The notes below the pieces were generated by a model, which searched no databases, was not told the origin of the DNA, and saw only the letters and a list, made by a program, of their open reading frames with translations. A stretch of DNA of 64,000 bases from Porphyra umbilicalis (lineage: Eukaryota > Rhodophyta > Bangiophyceae > Bangiales > Bangiaceae): positions 62,001 to 126,000 of the forward strand of contig KV918921.1 in assembly GCA_002049455.2 (NCBI GenBank), written 5' to 3'. Below are positions 63,318 through 64,000 of this stretch, one piece after another (positions within the stretch are counted from its first letter, which is position 1; each line of letters begins with the position of its first letter). A program made the translations under genes and the position numbers.

Positions 63318-64000
63318 CGGGAAGAAGCATCTGTCACCCTCCTCATATCCCCGACGCAATTGTGGTGCTCAAAAACATCAATACAAAGCACCCTGTCGGC
63401 CATCTTGCCCGGGACCCCACCACCCACGCGACCCTTATTTTCCCCATTACTGTCCCCACCACACGCACCATCGTCTCCTGTGCCCCTACCAGCCGCATAT
63501 CCGCGATCACGCCGCGTGACACCCGCGCCGGACCCCCAGTCCCCAGTAGAGCTGCTGTAGTCGTCGTGCGCCCCACTCGCTGGGCGCCGTACAATCCTCT
63601 TCAATCAAGCATTTGTATGTTAGTAGCCTCCCATAAGTAGTCCCCCACAACTTCATGGTGGGCGACATGATTTTCGGTCGTTCCCTCAGATCGCATGTCT
63701 CCTGTCAAAGCGCACGTCAAGCCGACACTCTCTGCGCGCTCTGTGTGCCAGCTGTGGAGACACCGGCGAGGCCCGCGCGATAAAAAAATACTCCCTTTCT
63801 TCGGTGCGTCAGAGAACACGTCAGGTCACAAGTCCAAGTGTATCGCATCGAGGCCAGTACGGGCCATCATTTTTGTGCTAGACAGCAGCGATTAGCCCAG
63901 CGAGGGGGGCCTCGCAAGCGCGTGAGGGGCTCGCAAGCGCTTGGCTCATGACTAACTTGGCCCGCGGCTTGGCCCGCGCACGATCAGCCGGGCAGGGGCC
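63318..64000. other. No gene seen
   Basis: Short ORFs only. Near 63898-63945 there are degenerate direct repeats of CGCAAGCGC/GGGGCTCGCAAGCG. Confidence 0.4.

Overview
The window looks like nuclear DNA of a GC-rich, intron-poor photosynthetic eukaryote. The evidence is a malonyl-CoA:ACP transacylase with a plastid-transit-like leader, a eukaryotic-type alanyl-tRNA synthetase split by a GT-AG intron, a Shewanella-like protein phosphatase, and several eukaryotic transposon families. A bangiophyte red alga (Porphyra/Pyropia-like) fits best, but that is inference. There is no operon structure, no ribosome-binding-site pattern, and I recognised no rRNA, tRNA or CRISPR array.

Left third (1-15 kb), host genes: a head-to-head pair of paralogous coiled-coil genes (minus 294-1775, plus 3790-6072; the second carries an extra LEA-like N-terminal domain) across a 2 kb spacer full of long G and C runs; a membrane protein (minus 6419-8120, one intron); an SLP-type phosphatase (plus 10569-12608); and plastid-type FabD (minus 13402-14598). 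Centre (15-40 kb), mixed: decayed retroelement gag (16.9-18.4 kb); a Myb/SANT-like transposon gene with one internal stop (19.7-20.8 kb); a small secreted protein (22740-23483) flanked by three foldback/hairpin sequences; an F-box/leucine-rich-like protein (26.7-28.8 kb); alanyl-tRNA synthetase (30.3-33.5 kb); a 71-residue protein; and a three-exon gene of unknown function (35.7-39.75 kb) with two minisatellites in its coding sequence.

Right third (40-64 kb), transposon graveyard with nested insertions: a Plavaka/KDZ-like transposase gene (40.5-49.3 kb) split by a nearly intact 4965-bp Ty1/copia element (41851-46815; LTRs over 99% identical, 5-bp ACAAT duplications, and a primer-binding site for a half-tRNA of initiator Met as in Drosophila copia); a zinc-knuckle ORF; a Tc1/mariner-IS630-like transposase relic and a separate 398-bp TA-flanked MITE; a TE protein with two stops; a Crypton/Ndc10-like tyrosine-recombinase relic (56.6-61.6 kb) split by a 2057-bp non-autonomous hAT element with a perfect 8-bp duplication; and a second, inverted Plavaka-like fragment near the right end.

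Two cross-window patterns stand out. All six introns I could place start with GTACGT. Several host genes (fabD, the F-box/LRR-like gene, the membrane protein) change reading frame exactly at runs of 8 or more G/C, which points to uncertain homopolymer lengths in the assembly rather than dead genes. Family names come from recognising motifs by eye; no database search was possible.
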